Assembly (NCBI GenBank): GCA_016779445.1
Contig: JADHNP010000008.1
Coordinates: forward strand, 1-51,084
Direction: 5' to 3'
Length of the DNA stretch: 51,084 nucleotides
DNA from: Luminiphilus sp.
GTDB taxonomy: Bacteria; Pseudomonadota; Gammaproteobacteria; Pseudomonadales; Halieaceae
Numbering within the stretch: position 1 is the stretch's first letter; each line of letters begins with the position of its first letter. Positions 7,929 through 16,333 of this stretch are shown here, in pieces. A program made the translations under genes and the position numbers. Under the pieces are notes generated by a model. It was not told the DNA's origin and searched no databases. It was given only the letters and a program-made list of their open reading frames with translations.

Positions 7929-9071
7929 ATGAAGCCGGACTTGTCAGCACAGAGCGTGGGGTTGGTAACGCCTCAGGTGGCGCACTTCGACACGCCCTTT
8001 CAGTTATCCAATGGTGCCACGCTGGATCAGCATCAGCTCATTTTTGAAACTTATGGAGAGCTCAATGCATCCGGCACAAACGCGGTTTTAATCTGTCACG
8101 CTTTGTCGGGCTCGCACCATGCTGCCGGGATTCATGATGCTACTGAACAACGCCCCGGTTGGTGGGATCTTGCTATTGGCCCGGGGAAACCCATCGACAC
8201 CAACCGTTTATTTGTCGTGTGCTCAAATAACCTGGGAGGTTGTGATGGCTCAACCGGTCCCAACACCCCGATGCCGGGAACCAGCACCCCATGGGGGTCA
8301 CAGTTCCCACAGCCGCAGGTACGAGATTGGGTCCGCAGTCAAAAGCTGTTGGCCGAATACCTAGGCATATCTCGCTGGGCGGCAGTGGTCGGCGGCAGCC
8401 TTGGCGGCATGCAGGCGCTCCAGTGGGCCATCGATTTCCCCGACTGGGTTGAACACTGCGTAGCGCTGGCGTCAGCCCCCGGATTGACCGCACAAAATAT
8501 TGCTTTTAACGAGATTGCGCGACACGCCATTCTGTCCGACCCGGATTTTCGCGGTGGCAATTATCTCGCCCAAGACGCGCTCCCTGTTCGCGGGGTAGCG
8601 CTAGCACGCATGGTCGGACATCTGACCTACATGTCTGCCGATGGTATGAGTGATCGATTTGGCAGGGAGCTCAGGGAGGAGAGTTTCTCGCGAGACGGTG
8701 ATCAAGAGCGCGTATTTCAGGTTGAAAGCTACCTGCGCCATCAAGGCGCACGATTTTCAACCCGTTTTGATGCCAATACTTATGTGCTGATGACTCGAGC
8801 TCTGGATCTCTTTGACCTGTCAGAGGGGTACACCAACCTCACCACAGCCCTGTCCCGAGCAGAAGCCAACTTCCTACTGCTGTCCTTCAGCTCCGACTGG
8901 CGGTTCGCACCACAGCGGTCGATCGAGATACGTGATGCGCTGATGGCAGCCGGTAAAGCGGTGACCTGTGCCAATATTCAGACTGATAACGGTCATGACG
9001 GCTTCCTGCTCCCGCACCAAACATACGAGCGATTACTCGCCGAGTGGATGCAGAGAGTTGGGCGCTCATGA
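7929..9071 (+). CDS. metX: Homoserine O-acyltransferase MetX
   Basis: MetX activates homoserine by O-acylation (acetyl or succinyl) as the first committed step of methionine synthesis. The alpha/beta-hydrolase fold is clear: ICHALSGSHHAAG at 55-67, the family motif CDGSTGP at 105-111, the nucleophile Ser157 in GGSLGG, Asp323 in SSDWRFAP and His356 in NGHDGF. Whether acetyl-CoA or succinyl-CoA is used cannot be told from family membership. A GTG at 7926 directly precedes the ATG at 7929; the ATG is preferred. It overlaps metW by ATGA, implying translational coupling. No SAM or SAH riboswitch was seen upstream. Confidence 0.95.
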   Translation: MKPDLSAQSVGLVTPQVAHFDTPFQLSNGATLDQHQLIFETYGELNASGTNAVLICHALSGSHHAAGIHDATEQRPGWWDLAIGPGKPIDTNRLFVVCSNNLGGCDGSTGPNTPMPGTSTPWGSQFPQPQVRDWVRSQKLLAEYLGISRWAAVVGGSLGGMQALQWAIDFPDWVEHCVALASAPGLTAQNIAFNEIARHAILSDPDFRGGNYLAQDALPVRGVALARMVGHLTYMSADGMSDRFGRELREESFSRDGDQERVFQVESYLRHQGARFSTRFDANTYVLMTRALDLFDLSEGYTNLTTALSRAEANFLLLSFSSDWRFAPQRSIEIRDALMAAGKAVTCANIQTDNGHDGFLLPHQTYERLLAEWMQRVGRS

Positions 9072-9670
9072 TAAATCGTTTAGATCTCAAGACCGTGCTC
9101 GATTGGGTTCCCGAGGGCTGTAGCGTACTGGACCTGGGCTGTGGCGACGGTGCTTTTCTGCAGCGACTCTGCAATGACCGACACGTTATCGGTGTGGGTG
9201 TTGAAATTGATGCCGATAATTTGATCAGCGCGGTGCAGAAGGGCCTAGATGTCATTCAGGAAGATATTAATGACGGCCTTAATTGTTTTCCAAATCATCG
9301 CTTCGACGTGGTCATGTTGACGCACGCCCTGCAAGAGCTGACGCATCCGCATATAGCCTTGGCGCGTATGGTTCAAATTGGCAAACAAGCTATCGTATCG
9401 TTTCCTAATTTTGGGCATTGGTTTTGTCGCATGCACCTTGGATTCACGGGTCGCATGCCCATGTCCCGCGCAATGCCGCGCAATTGGTATGACACCCCCA
9501 ACATCCATTTTTGCACTGTCAGGGATTTTGAAGCGCTGTGTTTGGAACTAGAGATCGACATTATCGAGCGGGCCACCATTGCGGGTTCAGGCCAGCATTT
9601 GTTGGCGAAAATATGGCCCAATCTTTTCGCCACCAGTGCGGTCTATCGCATCTGCCGCTCTGGGCAGTAG
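9068..9670 (+). CDS. metW: MetW, methionine biosynthesis partner of MetX
   Basis: MetW is a methyltransferase-fold protein almost always encoded next to metX in Pseudomonas-type bacteria and required for, or stimulating, MetX function. The SAM-binding-like motif VLDLGCGDGAFLQRL lies at about 20-34, followed by GVGVEIDADN and the long family stretch around VSFPNFGHWFCRMHLGFTGRMP. The ATG overlaps the metX stop (ATGA). Its last 58 bases also encode, in another frame, the start of the downstream exported DUF4426 protein. No methyl-acceptor substrate can be inferred from sequence. Confidence 0.95.
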   Translation: MINRLDLKTVLDWVPEGCSVLDLGCGDGAFLQRLCNDRHVIGVGVEIDADNLISAVQKGLDVIQEDINDGLNCFPNHRFDVVMLTHALQELTHPHIALARMVQIGKQAIVSFPNFGHWFCRMHLGFTGRMPMSRAMPRNWYDTPNIHFCTVRDFEALCLELEIDIIERATIAGSGQHLLAKIWPNLFATSAVYRICRSGQ

Positions 9671-10089
9671 CGCTTTGGGCTTTACTCTGTGTGGGGGCCA
9701 ACACCACCCACGCCCAGCAGTCCACACGCTACGATGAATTTGAGCTTCATCACAGTATTGTCTACACCACATTTGTCGCGCCAGAAGTCGCCGCAGAATA
9801 CGGTATCACCCGAGGCGCCGACAAAGCCATGCTGACCCTATCTGTGCGTGATGCGACGTCAGGCGATGTGGCGGGCCGACCGATGCAGATTAGTGGCCGG
9901 ACATGGGACCTGATCACAGGTGGCGAGATGGATGTGCGAGAAATTCGTGAAGGTCGTGCGACGTATTACATCGTGCCTTTCGAGTTTCTGGATCGAGAGT
10001 ACCGCTTCTTCGAATTCTCATTTCAGCCCGAAGGTACCGAGAAACTGTACGAACATAAAATGAAAGTGCAGTTGTGGCGACAGGACTAA
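9613..10089 (+). CDS. Exported DUF4426 protein
   Basis: The 158-residue protein begins with a signal peptide (hydrophobic LPLWAVALWALLCVGA followed by THAQQ, a likely signal-peptidase I site). The mature part of about 120 residues contains FELHHSIVYTTFV and a closing YEHKMKVQLWRQD, matching the uncharacterised DUF4426 family that sits between metW and rdgB in Pseudomonas. It is probably periplasmic. The only start that gives a complete signal peptide is ATG 9613, which overlaps the 3' end of metW by 58 bases in a different frame. The function is unknown; conserved synteny suggests co-expression only. Confidence 0.8.
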   Translation: MAQSFRHQCGLSHLPLWAVALWALLCVGANTTHAQQSTRYDEFELHHSIVYTTFVAPEVAAEYGITRGADKAMLTLSVRDATSGDVAGRPMQISGRTWDLITGGEMDVREIREGRATYYIVPFEFLDREYRFFEFSFQPEGTEKLYEHKMKVQLWRQD

Positions 10090-10095
10090 CGGCTG

Positions 10096-10689
10096 ATGAC
10101 AGAAAAGCTGCCGACTCTGGTTGTTGCTAGCCACAACACGGGAAAAATCACCGAATTTGAGCGTATTTTGTCCGCCTGGTGGCGCATTCAGCCCCAAGCC
10201 ACCTTGGGGGTTACCGCCATCCCAGAGACCGGTCTTTCCTTTATCGAAAACGCAATGCTGAAAGCCAGACACGCCTGCCGTGAAACGGGCAAGGCTGCTT
10301 TGGCAGACGATTCCGGCTTGGTGGTGCCCGCCTTGGGCGGTGCGCCGGGTCTATACTCAGCGCGCTATTCAGGCGCCGGTGATGCGGCCAATAATGCCCT
10401 GCTACTCCAGAATATGCGTGCCTTACGCGGCGAGCGTCGTGAAGCGTTCTACATCGCCGTTTTGGTGCTTATGCACGGGCCCGAGGACCCTGCGCCGATC
10501 GTCACTGAGGGGCGCTGGTACGGACATATCGCTGACGCCCCGCGCGGCCATCACGGCTTTGGCTACGACCCCCTGTTTATCCCACAAGGTGAAACACGTC
10601 ACGCCGCAGAACTCAATCATGAAGAGAAAGACCGAATGAGCCATCGCGGTATGGCGGTAACGCAACTGCTAAAGCGCTGCCGCGAATGA
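10096..10689 (+). CDS. rdgB: dITP/XTP pyrophosphatase (RdgB/HAM1)
   Basis: RdgB hydrolyses non-canonical purine triphosphates (dITP, XTP, ITP) to monophosphates, keeping them out of nucleic acids. The 197-residue protein shows the family start LVVASHNTGKITEFERIL, the catalytic ADDSGLVVPALGG at about 72-84, and the C-terminal HHGFGYDPLFIP with SHRGMA. It starts six bases after the DUF4426 gene and overlaps hemW by ATGA, so translation of rdgB and hemW is probably coupled, as in many gammaproteobacteria. Confidence 0.95.
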   Translation: MTEKLPTLVVASHNTGKITEFERILSAWWRIQPQATLGVTAIPETGLSFIENAMLKARHACRETGKAALADDSGLVVPALGGAPGLYSARYSGAGDAANNALLLQNMRALRGERREAFYIAVLVLMHGPEDPAPIVTEGRWYGHIADAPRGHHGFGYDPLFIPQGETRHAAELNHEEKDRMSHRGMAVTQLLKRCRE

Positions 10690-11840
10690 TCGATGCAAAA
10701 AAAATACCCCTTTCGCTATACATTCATCTCCCGTGGTGCGCCCAGAAATGCCCCTACTGTGACTTCAACAGCCATGAGGGGTTCTCAGACAGTTATCAGG
10801 AGCCCTATGTCATAGCCTTGCTGTCAGATCTGGAAAGCCAGCTGCACTGGGTAGCAGGACGGCCGCTCGAAACGATATTTATCGGTGGCGGCACACCCAG
10901 TCTGTTTAATGGGCAGTGGATAGACCGCCTCCTGTCAGGCATAGCGAGACTAGTCTCGATTTCGCAAACCGCAGAAATTACCATGGAAAGTAATCCGGGC
11001 AGTGCCGAGGTGGATCGCTTTAGGGACTACCGAGGGGCGGGCGTTACACGCCTCAGCATAGGCGTGCAAAGCTTTGACGACGCAGCACTGACGCAACTCG
11101 GAAGAATTCATACCGGAGACGAGGCGAGGAGAGCACTGGAATGGGCGGATAAAGCGGGATTTAGTCGCTGGAATATTGATCTGATGCATGGCCTACCGGG
11201 TCAAAACAGCGCGCGCGCCAATGCTGATATCGGTGAAGCAATCAAATTCAGTGCGGGCCATATCTCACGCTATCAGCTCACCATTGAGCGAAACACCCAG
11301 TTCTGGTCTACGCCGCCGCCATTGCCCGACGAAAACACGCTGGCGAAAATCGAAGTCACCGGAGAGGAACGGTTGTTTGAGGCCGGATTTTCGCAATATG
11401 AAGTTTCTGCATTTTGCCGGCCTGGCAACGAGGGTCGCCATAACGTCAACTACTGGACCTTCGGTGACTATGTGGGCATTGGCGCGGGCGCGCATGGCAA
11501 ACTAACGTGCCCGGATGGCAGCATCATGCGAACTCAGCGAACCCGATCGCCAGCGGATTACCTTGATCACGCGCGCTCAAACCCCTTTGACGCGCCGGCG
11601 ACCAAAGCGATAGCAGTAAGCGATCTCCCTGGGGAATTTGCCATGAATGCGCTGCGACTGCGAAGCGGTGTCGCCATCGATTGCTTTGCGGAGCGCACCG
11701 GGCTGCCTGAAAAAGTTCTCAAACAACGCGCAGAAAAAGCCCTTGAAAGCGGCTGGTTGGCCGATTGGGAGAGCGGCCGGTTCGTTACAACGCCACTCGG
11801 TTACCCCTTTTTGGACAGTGTTTTAGCCACACTGGTGTAA
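10686..11840 (+). CDS. hemW: Radical SAM protein HemW (heme chaperone)
   Basis: HemW is a radical-SAM protein related to coproporphyrinogen dehydrogenase HemN but acting as a heme-binding chaperone. The iron-sulfur cysteines are Cys18, Cys22 and Cys25 (WCAQKCPYCDF). The HemW-type CDF ending and the heme-binding-type HNVNYWTFGDYVGIGAGAH near residue 257 separate it from HemN. Also seen are IFIGGGTPSLF and SIGVQSFDDAAL. The 384-residue length is normal. Its stop lies two bases from the convergent trmB stop. Confidence 0.93.
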   Translation: MIDAKKIPLSLYIHLPWCAQKCPYCDFNSHEGFSDSYQEPYVIALLSDLESQLHWVAGRPLETIFIGGGTPSLFNGQWIDRLLSGIARLVSISQTAEITMESNPGSAEVDRFRDYRGAGVTRLSIGVQSFDDAALTQLGRIHTGDEARRALEWADKAGFSRWNIDLMHGLPGQNSARANADIGEAIKFSAGHISRYQLTIERNTQFWSTPPPLPDENTLAKIEVTGEERLFEAGFSQYEVSAFCRPGNEGRHNVNYWTFGDYVGIGAGAHGKLTCPDGSIMRTQRTRSPADYLDHARSNPFDAPATKAIAVSDLPGEFAMNALRLRSGVAIDCFAERTGLPEKVLKQRAEKALESGWLADWESGRFVTTPLGYPFLDSVLATLV

Positions 11841-11842
11841 CC

Positions 11843-12538
11843 CTAGACGCGATAGTAGATCCAATCCCAAACCCCGTGTCCAAGTCGCTCACCGCGAGCC
11901 TCGAATTTGGTGAGCGGTCGGTAAGCGGGTCTCGGAAGGGGCTTCATCAAGTTGCCCCCAGCGCTACTCATCTCCGGTGCACCATCCAGCACGTCAAGCA
12001 TATGCTCGGCATAAGGCTCCCAATCGGTAGCAAGATGAAGATATCCACCTGGACGTAATACCCTTATCACAAGCTGAATAAACTCCGGCTGAATAAGGCG
12101 CCGTTTATGGTGCCGCTTTTTATGCCAGGGATCCGGGAAAAAGATGTGGACCGCATCGATGGAGCTCGGCTCAACACATCGCTCCAGCACCTCGACAGCG
12201 TCGTCAGCGTAAACGCGCAGATTGTCACAATCCAAAGCGAGCAATTGACTCAGAAGACGGCCAACGCCAGGCCGATGTACCTCTATCCCAACAAACTGTG
12301 CTTCAGGCTCAGCCAGCGCCATGTGTAAGAGACTGTCGCCCATTCCAAAACCGATTTCGATTACGCGTCGTCCGGTAAACCCAAAGCGGGCATCCCAATC
12401 GAGAGGGCCATCTTCGAGATGCAGGCCAAAACAGGGTAAACCGTCACGCCAGCCACGTTCCTGCCCGGGCGTCATGCGCCCAGCACGCATTACAAAACTT
12501 CTGATTCGGCGCGAGATGGGAGTTTGCGGAGAAGGCAT
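11843..12538 (-). CDS. trmB: tRNA (guanine-N7-)-methyltransferase
   Basis: TrmB forms m7G46 in tRNA using SAM. The 231-residue product carries the SAM motif VIEIGFGMGDSLLHMA (about 59-74), VGIEVHRPGVG, and the family signature FFPDPWHKKRHHKRRLIQ near residue 150, with the catalytic-region aspartate in PDPW. It is the last gene of a minus-strand run reading ftsY-ftsE-ftsX-rpoH-trmB, 28 bases downstream of rpoH, so it may share the rpoH transcript. Confidence 0.96.
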   Translation of the reverse strand: MPSPQTPISRRIRSFVMRAGRMTPGQERGWRDGLPCFGLHLEDGPLDWDARFGFTGRRVIEIGFGMGDSLLHMALAEPEAQFVGIEVHRPGVGRLLSQLLALDCDNLRVYADDAVEVLERCVEPSSIDAVHIFFPDPWHKKRHHKRRLIQPEFIQLVIRVLRPGGYLHLATDWEPYAEHMLDVLDGAPEMSSAGGNLMKPLPRPAYRPLTKFEARGERLGHGVWDWIYYRV

Positions 12539-12566
12539 CCAGAAACCGCCCTCTTGATGAAATAGG

Positions 12567-13442
12567 CTAAGCGATTAGGACCGTACGCAGTTTTTTCATC
12601 GCGTTGGCCTCCAGCTGCCTGATTCGCTCGGCCGAGACATCATAAAGCGCCGCCAACTCGTGTAGCGTGGATTTATCGTCGGTCAACCAGCGCCGCTCCA
12701 AAATGTCGCGACTACGGTCGTCTAGATCAGCCAGTGCCAATTGCAAACGCGCGGTGCTATCCTTCGCAAAATCAGCCGCTTCAACCAGCTGTTCAGGATC
12801 CACTTGCGTATCGGCAAGGAAGTACTGGGGAGCTTGCCAACCCTCCTCATCATCACACTCGGGAGGTGCGTCGTAAGCCACGTCCCGACTGGCAAGTCGG
12901 CCCTCCATTCGAGTCACTTCCGCTTCATCCACACCGAGGTCTGCCGCGATGGCCCGAGTTTCCTCCGCTGATAACCAACCCAATGATTTTTTTTGACTGC
13001 GCAAATTGAAGAATAATTTCCGTTGCGCTTTAGTCGTCGCTACCTTAACGATTCGCCAATTGCGCAAAATATATTCGTGCATCTCCGCCTTGATCCAATG
13101 AACAGCAAAAGAGACCAGCCGCACGCCTTTGGCCGGATCAAAGCGCTTAACAGCCTTCATCAGTCCGACATTTCCCTCTTGGATCAAGTCCGCCTCTGCC
13201 AGTCCGTAACCCGAATAGCTCCGCGCTATATGGACGACAAACCTTAGGTGCGCCAAGACCAACTCACGGGCTGAGTCGACGCAATCATCATAAAAAAGCC
13301 GCGCCGCCAATTCACGTTCACGCTCAACCGATAGCACAGCGATGCCGCTAACGGCCTGAACATAGGCCCCAAGGTTGGCGCCCGGCGCCATATTCAGTAC
13401 CGCGCTGTTTGGCAGCGCCAGTGCCTGCTTGGTTTCTGTCAT
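12567..13442 (-). CDS. rpoH: Heat-shock sigma factor sigma-32
   Basis: RpoH directs RNA polymerase to heat-shock promoters. The 291-residue product has region 2 with [19 protein letters not shown] (85-103) and [20 protein letters not shown]. The diagnostic RpoH box QRKLFFNLR (140-148) follows, and a region 4 helix-turn-helix near the end ([20 protein letters not shown]). The start ATG at 13442 is preceded by a strong ribosome-binding site, GGAGGA, six bases upstream. A perfect CIRCE operator lies 33 bases upstream of the ATG, between ftsX and rpoH, pointing to HrcA control in addition to the post-translational control usual for sigma-32. Confidence 0.97.
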   Translation of the reverse strand: MTETKQALALPNSAVLNMAPGANLGAYVQAVSGIAVLSVERERELAARLFYDDCVDSARELVLAHLRFVVHIARSYSGYGLAEADLIQEGNVGLMKAVKRFDPAKGVRLVSFAVHWIKAEMHEYILRNWRIVKVATTKAQRKLFFNLRSQKKSLGWLSAEETRAIAADLGVDEAEVTRMEGRLASRDVAYDAPPECDDEEGWQAPQYFLADTQVDPEQLVEAADFAKDSTARLQLALADLDDRSRDILERRWLTDDKSTLHELAALYDVSAERIRQLEANAMKKLRTVLIA

Positions 13443-13474
13443 GTTCTCTCCTCCAACGAGGTAATGGCGCTATT

Positions 13475-13501
13475 TTAGCACTCTAACGGCCAGAGTGCTA
13501 A
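13475..13501. promoter_or_regulatory. CIRCE operator (HrcA binding site) upstream of rpoH
   Basis: TTAGCACTC (13475-13483) is followed by exactly nine bases and then GAGTGCTAA (13493-13501). Both arms match the CIRCE consensus at all 18 positions with the canonical 9-nt spacer. The element lies in the 86-base gap between the ftsX stop and the rpoH start. There is no T-run on the minus strand after it, so it is not an ftsX terminator. HrcA binding is inferred from the match; hrcA is not in the window. Confidence 0.93.
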
Positions 13502-13528
13502 ATACAAAAGACTATGTATTTCAAAGGC

Positions 13529-14482
13529 TTACTGCTTATCTAGCTGCCTAAAGTGCCTTTGACAAGCCATCCAAGAGGCAATCCAGCCCAGAACCACCGC
13601 TACCGCCAACAGCCCCAACGGGTAGTGAATGCCAGGCCACTGTAAGCGCTGCTGACTCTCGTAAAGGATAAATAGCGCGTTAACTGGTCCCGCCAACCAG
13701 CCACAGAACAGCCACAACATCACTGCGCCCAGTGCGCCTCCGCCCAGCCCGTACCACAACCCAGTATATAAAAACGGCCTGCGCGCAAATGCTGAGGAGC
13801 CGCCGATCAGCCGGACGACTAAAATCTCGTCTCCTCGGGCGACAACCGTAAGCCTGAGGATATTTCCCAGCGCAAGCACTGTCGTCAGCAGCATCATTGC
13901 GCCCACTGCCAGCACCCATCTTGATGCCGCGCGGAGCCCCTCCTCCAGCCGGATCATCCAAAGCGTATCCAGCACGACTTGGTCCACACCGTTGCTGCTC
14001 TCGAGTCGCTTGGCGAGAAGCGTACTGTCTTTTTCTGGGGCGGTGTTGTGCAGCGATACCAGCAAAGTGTGTGGAAGAGGGTTACGTGGGAGTGACTCGA
14101 GTAAAGGATTCAGTCCAGTCAGCGCAATGAATTGTGATAGCGCTTCGTCTCTGGGGATAAGCTTAACCCGCGCGACTTCAGGCCAATTCGTTATCGCTTG
14201 CTGTAAGTGCGTTGCATCATCCAAATCCATTTGTTCCGTCAGCAGCAACGAAAACTGCGGGGGCCGCTCAAAATGAGAGGTCACCGAATTCAGATTATTT
14301 ACAGTGAGTAAAAGGCTGGCGGGCAATGCGAGTGAGAGCGCCACCAGAAGCCATGTCATGAAGGTGGAGAGCGGTCGTCCCTGCAGCTTCTTCCAACTGC
14401 TTGCGGCGGCAGACTGATGCTGAAGAAGCCACACCGGCCACCAACGCCACAGAAGTCGCTCGCGAAGCAGGGATATTTTCAT
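13529..14482 (-). CDS. ftsX: Cell division protein FtsX
   Basis: FtsX is the membrane half of the FtsEX ABC-type complex at the division septum, which relays ATP hydrolysis to periplasmic activation of peptidoglycan amidases. The 317-residue protein has a cytoplasmic N-terminal stretch, one transmembrane segment at about 43-63 (TWLLVALSLALPASLLLTV), a periplasmic domain of roughly 100 residues, and three further membrane segments in the C-terminal half with a cytoplasmic-loop stretch (ILRLTVVARGDEILVVRLIG). Its ATG overlaps the ftsE stop (ATGA), indicating translational coupling. Confidence 0.95.
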   Translation of the reverse strand: MKISLLRERLLWRWWPVWLLQHQSAAASSWKKLQGRPLSTFMTWLLVALSLALPASLLLTVNNLNSVTSHFERPPQFSLLLTEQMDLDDATHLQQAITNWPEVARVKLIPRDEALSQFIALTGLNPLLESLPRNPLPHTLLVSLHNTAPEKDSTLLAKRLESSNGVDQVVLDTLWMIRLEEGLRAASRWVLAVGAMMLLTTVLALGNILRLTVVARGDEILVVRLIGGSSAFARRPFLYTGLWYGLGGGALGAVMLWLFCGWLAGPVNALFILYESQQRLQWPGIHYPLGLLAVAVVLGWIASWMACQRHFRQLDKQ

Positions 14483-15141
14483 GATGCATCACCCGCGACC
14501 AAGCTGCCCGAACTGAGGGTGACAATTCGATGGCGGAGTCGGCAAATCAAGGGCATATCGTGTGTGGCAATCAGGACCGTCACGCCCACCTGATTGAACG
14601 CCTCGAACAAAGACATAATCTCAGACGATAGCTGGGGGTCAAGATTTCCGGTGGGTTCATCAGCAATCAGAAATTCAGGCCTCGCTACCACCGCCCTGGC
14701 GATCCCAACGCGCTGTTGTTCCCCGCCTGACAGGCTGGCGGGGTCCGCTCGCTCACTCGCAAGTAAACCCACTTTATCCAGAGCTGCTCTCACTCTGCGG
14801 GTTATGTCACGAGGAGAAAAGCCGGCTATCTCCAGCGGCAGTGCCACATTGTCGTGCACACTGCGGTCAAACAGTAGCCGGTGATCCTGAAATACCACGC
14901 CAAATCGCCTGCGATATCGGGCGACCGCACCACCGGTTAAATGCGTTATCCGATCTCCATTGACCCTGATCTCTCCACCTGTAGGGCGATCCAATAATAA
15001 CAATAGCTTTAGCACCGTGCTCTTGCCGGCACCAGAGTGGCCAGTCAAAAAGGTCATTTCGCCTTGGTCAACAGCCAGATTCAGATTACGCAGCGCGTGC
15101 TGATCTCCGTGTCGCCGGCTGACACGATCAAACTCAATCAA
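14479..15141 (-). CDS. ftsE: Cell division ATP-binding protein FtsE
   Basis: FtsE is the ABC ATPase partner of FtsX. In 220 residues it shows Walker A GHSGAGKST (34-42), a Q-loop in VVFQDHRLLFDRSVHDNVA, the signature LSGGEQQRVGIARA, Walker B FLIADEPTGNLD, and the switch histidine in IATHD. The start is a TTG at 15141 (reading MIEFDRVSRRHG, matching the family N-terminus), with AAGGTGG about ten bases upstream; no in-frame ATG fits. It follows ftsY by a 39-base gap, the conserved ftsY-ftsE-ftsX order. Confidence 0.95.
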   Translation of the reverse strand: MIEFDRVSRRHGDQHALRNLNLAVDQGEMTFLTGHSGAGKSTVLKLLLLLDRPTGGEIRVNGDRITHLTGGAVARYRRRFGVVFQDHRLLFDRSVHDNVALPLEIAGFSPRDITRRVRAALDKVGLLASERADPASLSGGEQQRVGIARAVVARPEFLIADEPTGNLDPQLSSEIMSLFEAFNQVGVTVLIATHDMPLICRLRHRIVTLSSGSLVAGDAS

Positions 15142-15180
15142 TGGTGTAATCCACCTTACGCTTCACAACTTGCCCCAAGC

Positions 15181-16239
15181 TCACTCATCCAACAGGGCAT
15201 TAACAAAGTCTGTTGCCGAAAATTCACGCAGATCCTCAGGTCTCTCACCCACGCCCACATAGCGAATGGGCTGATTGAGGCGATTGGCGATCGCAAACAG
15301 CACACCTCCCCGAGCCGTGCCGTCTAACTTGGTGACCGCGACACCCGTCACGCCAACAGTTTGGTCAAATTCGATTGCCTGAGACACCGCGTTTTGCCCT
15401 GTCCCCGCATCCAGCACCAACAGCGTTTCGTGAGGCACACTTGGGTCACGCTTGCGCATCACCCGCACGACTTTCGCAAGCTCATCCATCAGATGCGCTT
15501 TGTTTTGTAGACGCCCGGCAGTATCAGCAATGAGTACGTCTGCTCCCCTCGCATTGGCCGCCTCCAATGCGTCGTACAGTACCGAAGCACTATCAGCGCC
15601 AGTATGCTGGGCTATGACCGGCACATCGTTTGCAACCCCCCATGCCTCTAGTTGCTCCACCGCAGCCGCGCGGAAGGTGTCCCCTGCAGCAAGCATCACG
15701 CTATGCCCCTGCGCCTTAAATCGATGCGCCAACTTGCCGATAGTTGTGGTTTTACCTGCACCATTAACGCCCACTACCAAAATCACAAAGGGGCTATGAT
15801 CCGATATGGCCAGCGGTATCTCTCGATCGGCCAGCAACTCTGTCAGAGTGGCCTTTAGTGCCGACATCACTGTTTCAGACGCAGCAAGATCCTTCCGATC
15901 AAGGCGCTTTCGGAGTGACTCCAGTACGTGGCGGGTAGTTTCCACACCCAAATCCGCCATAATCAATTGCTCTTCAAGCGCTTCCATTAAGGCGGGATCA
16001 AGTTGTTTTTTGCCCAGCACCAGACTAGCCAGACCCTCGGAGAGCTGAATGCGGCTCCGGCCTAGTCCGACTCGCAGCCGCTGAAACACCCCTGATGAGC
16101 TGCGCGCCTCGGCCTCTTGCGATAAGCCATTGTCGTGACCCACTGCGTCGGCCATGTTGCTGGTCTCGGCATCATCGCCGGAACTGGCCATTTCATCGGG
16201 CGCCGAGTCGAGTTTTGCGCGGCGTTTGAATAGCTTCAT
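15181..16239 (-). CDS. ftsY: Signal recognition particle receptor FtsY
   Basis: FtsY is the SRP receptor GTPase that docks ribosome-nascent chains at the Sec translocon. The 352-residue protein has a short acidic N-terminal A-region (residues 1-50), shorter than that of E. coli, then the N domain and the SRP GTPase G domain. The G1 motif is GVNGAGKTTT (157-166), with DTFRAAAVEQLE, DTAGRLQNKAHLM, TKLDGTARGG and a closing GVGERPEDLREF. It starts the minus-strand run ftsY-ftsE-ftsX-rpoH-trmB and diverges from rsmD. Confidence 0.97.
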   Translation of the reverse strand: MKLFKRRAKLDSAPDEMASSGDDAETSNMADAVGHDNGLSQEAEARSSSGVFQRLRVGLGRSRIQLSEGLASLVLGKKQLDPALMEALEEQLIMADLGVETTRHVLESLRKRLDRKDLAASETVMSALKATLTELLADREIPLAISDHSPFVILVVGVNGAGKTTTIGKLAHRFKAQGHSVMLAAGDTFRAAAVEQLEAWGVANDVPVIAQHTGADSASVLYDALEAANARGADVLIADTAGRLQNKAHLMDELAKVVRVMRKRDPSVPHETLLVLDAGTGQNAVSQAIEFDQTVGVTGVAVTKLDGTARGGVLFAIANRLNQPIRYVGVGERPEDLREFSATDFVNALLDE

Positions 16240-16277
16240 GATTCAACATCTCACTGGATGGCAGGGCGCCCCATGCG

Positions 16278-16306
16278 TTGTAGTGAGGCCCTTACGCGAT
16301 TACAGT
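16278..16306 (+). promoter_or_regulatory. Possible sigma-70 promoter for rsmD
   Basis: TTGTAG (16278-16283) and TACAGT (16301-16306) are separated by exactly 17 bases, about 28 bases upstream of the rsmD ATG. The -35 match is weak (three of six) and the -10 moderate (four of six), so this is a tentative call based mainly on spacing and position. Confidence 0.3.
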
Positions 16307-16333
16307 TTAGCACCCCGTCAACTAGGAACCAGC

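Noticed and set aside
7900-7930. SAM or SAH riboswitch for metX
   Set aside because: metX starts four bases after the yggT stop, leaving no room for a leader structure.
13475-13501. Reading the inverted repeat before rpoH as a rho-independent terminator of ftsX
   Set aside because: No T-run follows on the minus strand and the arms are AT/GC mixed with a 9-base loop; the exact match to the CIRCE consensus explains it better.
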